Made by a program: the position numbers and the translations under genes. This document shows positions 61,471-64,000 of a stretch of DNA of 64,000 nucleotides, in pieces (position 1 is the stretch's first letter; every line of letters starts with the position of its first letter). A model generated the notes under the pieces. That model was not told the DNA's origin and did no database searches. It saw only the letters and a list, made by a program, of their open reading frames with translations. The stretch is from Actinomadura rifamycini DSM 43936 (GTDB lineage: Bacteria > Actinomycetota > Actinomycetes > Streptosporangiales > Streptosporangiaceae), in assembly GCF_000425065.1 (NCBI RefSeq), contig NZ_AULB01000032.1, positions 1 through 64,000 of the forward strand, read 5' to 3'.

Positions 61471-62757
61471 TCAGGTCTCGGGGGTCCGGGGGCCGTCGAG
61501 GGCGGGGAGGCAGACGCGGTCGCGGCCGGACGACTTGGCGCGGTAGAGCGCGAGGTCCGCCGTCGCGAGCAGCTCGATCAGATCGTCCCCGTGGGTGTCG
61601 AAGAGCGCGACGCCGATCGACACGGTGACCGTCACCGTGCCGTCCTCCGCGGGCACCGCGAGCCGCTTGATGCGGCCCCGCAGCCGTTCGGCCACGCGGC
61701 ACGCCTCGACCGTGTCGGCGCCGGGCAGCAGGACCACGAACTCCTCGCCGCCGAACCGGCCCACGACGTCGTAGTCGCGGAGCTGGTGGCACAGCGTGCT
61801 CGCGACGCCCACCAGGACCTGGTCGCCGACCAGGTGGCCGTGGGTGTCGTTGACCCGTTTGAAATGGTCGATGTCGATCAGGAGCAGGGCCAGCCCCGAG
61901 TGCGTCCGCTGGGCGCGGGACAGTTCGGTGTCGGCTTCCCGCTGCCAGGCCGCGGCGTTCAGCAGGCCGGTCTTGGCGTCGGTCCGGGCGGCGGCCTGCA
62001 ACTGCTGGTGCATCAGGCTGCGCTGCAGCAGCATCACCGGGGGCAGCGCCAGCAGCAGCATCCACGGCGTCAGCGCCGAGGTCACCGCCACCAGCATGCC
62101 GACGCACAGCTCCACCACGTCCAGCAGGAGGCTTTCGCGCGTCCAGAGGACGTCGCGCCAGCGCCCCTGCGGGTTGGCCGCGTGCGCCGCGATCCCGACC
62201 AGGGCCGCGTTCACCACGGTGAACAGCGCCGCGCAGCCGACCGCCGCCGCCACCTTCGGGCACGCCTCCACCACCCACTCCGCGCCCGCGAGCGGATGCG
62301 GCACCACCTGGTGGAAGACGACCGACGCGCAGGCCCCCGCCAGGCCGTGCGCCGACGCCACCAGCACCCGCCGGTACACGAGCGTCCGCCGCACCCGGAA
62401 CTGCAGCAGTGCCTGCAGCGGGACGGGCATCAGCAGCGCGTACACCGGCGGCAGGAGCAGCGCCACCGGCAGCCACCAGGCGGACAGCAGGTCCCGCGCG
62501 ACCCCGGCCGGGATCCCGAGCCGGCGCGTCGCCTCGATGCACACCGCCCCGCAGGCCACCAGCGCCCCGAACGTCACCAGGTCGTCGGCGCGCCAGGAGG
62601 CGGTGACCAGCCCCATCGCGAGGAGCGCCACATGGATGCCGACGACCGCGGGCACGTACACCACGAGCAGGGACGGACGTCCCGTGATCGCCCGGCGCCG
62701 GGGCCTGCGGGCCAGTTCCCCACCGCGGTCCTCGGCTGACGACTGCACTGCCGTCAT
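61471..62757 (-). CDS. Membrane diguanylate cyclase (GGDEF)
   Basis: 428 aa. Six to eight membrane helices fill residues ~25-235, with no recognisable sensor domain. The GGDEF domain (~250-415) has an active GGEEF signature (VVGRFGGEEFVVLLPGAD near 340). RDYD five residues before it is an intact inhibitory RxxD site, so product feedback is expected. It makes c-di-GMP, which in actinomycetes controls development through BldD. GGGGGAAGG precedes the ATG. Confidence 0.93.
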   Translation of the reverse strand: MTAVQSSAEDRGGELARRPRRRAITGRPSLLVVYVPAVVGIHVALLAMGLVTASWRADDLVTFGALVACGAVCIEATRRLGIPAGVARDLLSAWWLPVALLLPPVYALLMPVPLQALLQFRVRRTLVYRRVLVASAHGLAGACASVVFHQVVPHPLAGAEWVVEACPKVAAAVGCAALFTVVNAALVGIAAHAANPQGRWRDVLWTRESLLLDVVELCVGMLVAVTSALTPWMLLLALPPVMLLQRSLMHQQLQAAARTDAKTGLLNAAAWQREADTELSRAQRTHSGLALLLIDIDHFKRVNDTHGHLVGDQVLVGVASTLCHQLRDYDVVGRFGGEEFVVLLPGADTVEACRVAERLRGRIKRLAVPAEDGTVTVTVSIGVALFDTHGDDLIELLATADLALYRAKSSGRDRVCLPALDGPRTPET

Positions 62758-63079
62758 CCTTCCCCCTTACACGCATCACGTTGTGTAACACGATAGTTGC
62801 AAGGTGTGCGGAACGGGCGTGAAACAGGTACCTTCGGTAGGGCACATGCGGCTGACCTTCGCGGGCACCCGCCGGCGGTCCCCGCGGAACGCGCGGCCCA
62901 CATCCACCCGAAGGGGAAGGATCATGCGCGGCGTCTCCTGGATCTGACATCTCGCGCTCACCGAGTCGCCCACGGCCGTCGGACGCCCCGACGGACGCCG
63001 GCCCCGTACGGACCGCGACCGCCCCGGCCACTCCGCGGCACCCCCTCCCGTATGCCTCCCCTCTATGCCTCACCTCCAT
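62758..63079. other. Gene-free stretch between the cyclase and the minisatellite
   Basis: No credible gene in this 322-bp stretch. GTGTAACAC near 62784 is a short inverted repeat in the likely cyclase promoter. A plus-strand ORF of seven codons (MRGVSWI, 62924-62947) follows AAGGGGAAGG, but nothing downstream on that strand would be regulated by it. Confidence 0.6.
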
Positions 63080-63290
63080 GACGCGCCTCTGTGGGACGCG
63101 CTCCCATGGGTGCGCCCCCATTGACGCGCCTTCACAGGACGCGCCTTCACAGGACGCGCCTTCACGGGACGCGCCTCTACGGGACGCACCCCCTTGGCAC
63201 GCGCCCCCAGGGCACGCACCCTCCAAGGGACGCACCCCCAGGGCACCCACCCCCAAGACACGCACCCCAAGGGCACGCACCCCCGAGGCG
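63080..63290. repeat. 15-bp minisatellite, about 14 degenerate copies, downstream of ssb
   Basis: Units of 15 bp (a few of 13-17) around GACGCGCCTTCACAG. Copies at 63123 and 63138 are identical, 63153 and 63168 differ by one to three bases, and units towards 63290 drift to GGCACGCACCCCCAA. It ends about 30 bp before the ssb stop. It reads as five-residue repeats in several frames, none with a credible start. Confidence 0.9.
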
Positions 63291-63320
63291 GGCTCGGCGG
63301 CTGGGGCGGGTAGGCCGTGG

Positions 63321-63719
63321 TCAGGCGGCTCTGGGCTCCCGGTCCGTGAGGGTCGCTCTTCGCATGGGGGTGAACTCGGCGGTGCCCCGGGAGAGGTCGT
63401 GCCCCAGGGTGGCCGCTTCGATGTCGACGGTGGTGCGCCACTGGCCGTCCCGTTCGTACTGGCGGACGCGCAGGCGGCCGGTGACGACCACGGGCGTGCC
63501 GCGGCCGATCTCCGACGCCTGGACGTTGTCGGCGAGGGCGCGGCGGCAGATCGCGGTCATGAACTGGGTCTCCTGATCGACCCACGCGCCGGTCTCCCGG
63601 TCGTAGCGGCGGGGCGTGCAGCCGATCCGCAGTGACAGGAAGGGGACGCCGCCCGCCGTGGTCGCGTACGCGGGGTCGGCGACGGCCCAGCCGATGACGG
63701 TGACGTGCGCTTCGTTCAT
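63321..63719 (-). CDS. ssb: Single-stranded DNA-binding protein
   Basis: 132 aa with a single OB fold: VTVIGWAVADPAYATT at the start, FLSLRIGCTPRRYD near residue 28, FMTAICRRALADNVQASEIGRGTPVVVTGRL near 53 and YERDGQWRTTVDIEA near 88. It lacks the long acidic-tipped tail of the main replicative SSB, so it is likely a paralogue like Rv2478c. GGAGG precedes the ATG by 5 nt. Confidence 0.92.
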   Translation of the reverse strand: MNEAHVTVIGWAVADPAYATTAGGVPFLSLRIGCTPRRYDRETGAWVDQETQFMTAICRRALADNVQASEIGRGTPVVVTGRLRVRQYERDGQWRTTVDIEAATLGHDLSRGTAEFTPMRRATLTDREPRAA

Positions 63720-63818
63720 GGTGCCCTCCGGGGTTCGCGTCGTGATCCCACGATGACGCGGCGGAGGGACGCCTTGAAGAAAAAAGCCGGCCTGTGGATA
63801 ACCGGGCGCGGCGACCCC

Positions 63819-64000
63819 TTACTCGGCGCGCGGCCCGGCCGGGCCCGCCCCCTCGGGCGCCCCTTCGGGCGCCCGCCCGGGCTCCTTGCCGAGGGCGACG
63901 TCCACGTCGCGGCGGAAGTCGGCGTAGGCGCGCAGGTCGGCCTCGACGGGCTCGATGACCTTCTCCCGGGCGACCCGCTCGATGCCCTCGCGCATGTGCT
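63819..64000 (-). CDS. C-terminal fragment of an unidentified protein
   Basis: The last 60 codons of a minus-strand gene that continues past the window. The tail reads HMREGIERVAREKVIEPVEA, then a helical DLRAYADFRRDVDVALGKE and a Gly/Pro/Glu-rich end, closing with TAA at 63821-63819. The helical stretch looks like the C-terminus of a large GTPase or similar coiled protein, but that is a guess. It lies 99 bp upstream of ssb on the same strand. Confidence 0.6.
   Translation of the reverse strand, partial: HMREGIERVAREKVIEPVEADLRAYADFRRDVDVALGKEPGRAPEGAPEGAGPAGPRAE

Noticed and set aside
62924..62947. Seven-codon leader peptide (MRGVSWI) with a good ribosome site
   Set aside because: No gene follows on the plus strand to be controlled, and the ribosome-site spacing is short; likely chance.
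63080..63290. Possible CRISPR array or pentapeptide-repeat protein
   Set aside because: Units are 15 bp with no spacers, so not CRISPR; the five-residue repeats do not fit the A(D/N)LXX pattern and no start with a ribosome site exists.

Overview
The window is very GC-rich (by eye well over 70 %) and densely coding, with frequent GTG starts and 1-8 bp gene overlaps. It has a mycothiol-type DsbA protein, a FadD32-like acyl-AMP ligase, GlbO, SSB and EttA in a mycobacteria-like order, PucR regulators and a Ser/Thr kinase. This points to a filamentous actinomycete, most likely Thermomonosporaceae (Actinomadura-like). The genus is inference; the phylum is not in doubt. No phage, transposon, CRISPR, rRNA or tRNA was recognised.

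Layout. 0-2.5 kb: selenocysteine synthase selA and the N-terminal 383 codons of selB. 2.7-9.4 kb: a PucR regulator, a fatty acyl-AMP ligase with a fatty acid desaturase, a secreted lipase and an MFS exporter. 9.4-15.3 kb: a winged-helix protein divergent from a nitrilase-fold protein, membrane proteins and a luciferase-like oxidoreductase. 15.5-23.7 kb: a PucR/aldehyde dehydrogenase operon, an HSL-type esterase and three genes of unknown function. 23.8-31.6 kb: signalling, with a NarL-type two-component pair, a fused acetyl-CoA carboxylase carboxyltransferase, an orphan histidine kinase, and a Ser/Thr kinase convergent with a SpoIIE-type phosphatase. 31.6-37.7 kb: rpiB, a membrane protein, a CooC-like ATPase and a four-gene ECF nickel/cobalt transporter preceded by a near-perfect Nur (nickel regulator) box. 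37.8-53.1 kb: aminopeptidase N, malQ, amidase, NERD protein, ilvD, HNH protein, prolyl oligopeptidase and small conserved genes. 53.1-64 kb: an NsdA-like HTH/TPR regulator with palindromes in its divergent promoter region, MscS, glbO, an S37 peptidase, thioesterase, ettA with a textbook intrinsic terminator, a diguanylate cyclase, ssb, and the end of one more gene.

From rpiB onward the conserved genes (rpiB, Rv2466c-like, pepN, HNH, glbO, thioesterase, ettA, ssb) keep the order and orientation I recall for M. tuberculosis Rv2465c-Rv2478c, with accessory genes inserted between them.

No dramatic new system is evident. The best leads are: (1) the nickel module, an ECF transporter plus CooC-like ATPase with a 25-bp operator and a separate Fur/Zur-like box; (2) tandem repeats, mostly of 15-bp period, that recur in or just after gene ends; (3) the divergent winged-helix/nitrilase pair; (4) perfect palindromes over the promoters of both PucR genes and the NsdA-like locus; (5) at least eleven genes whose start codon lies 6-8 nt after a TANNNT -10 element, predicting leaderless mRNAs.
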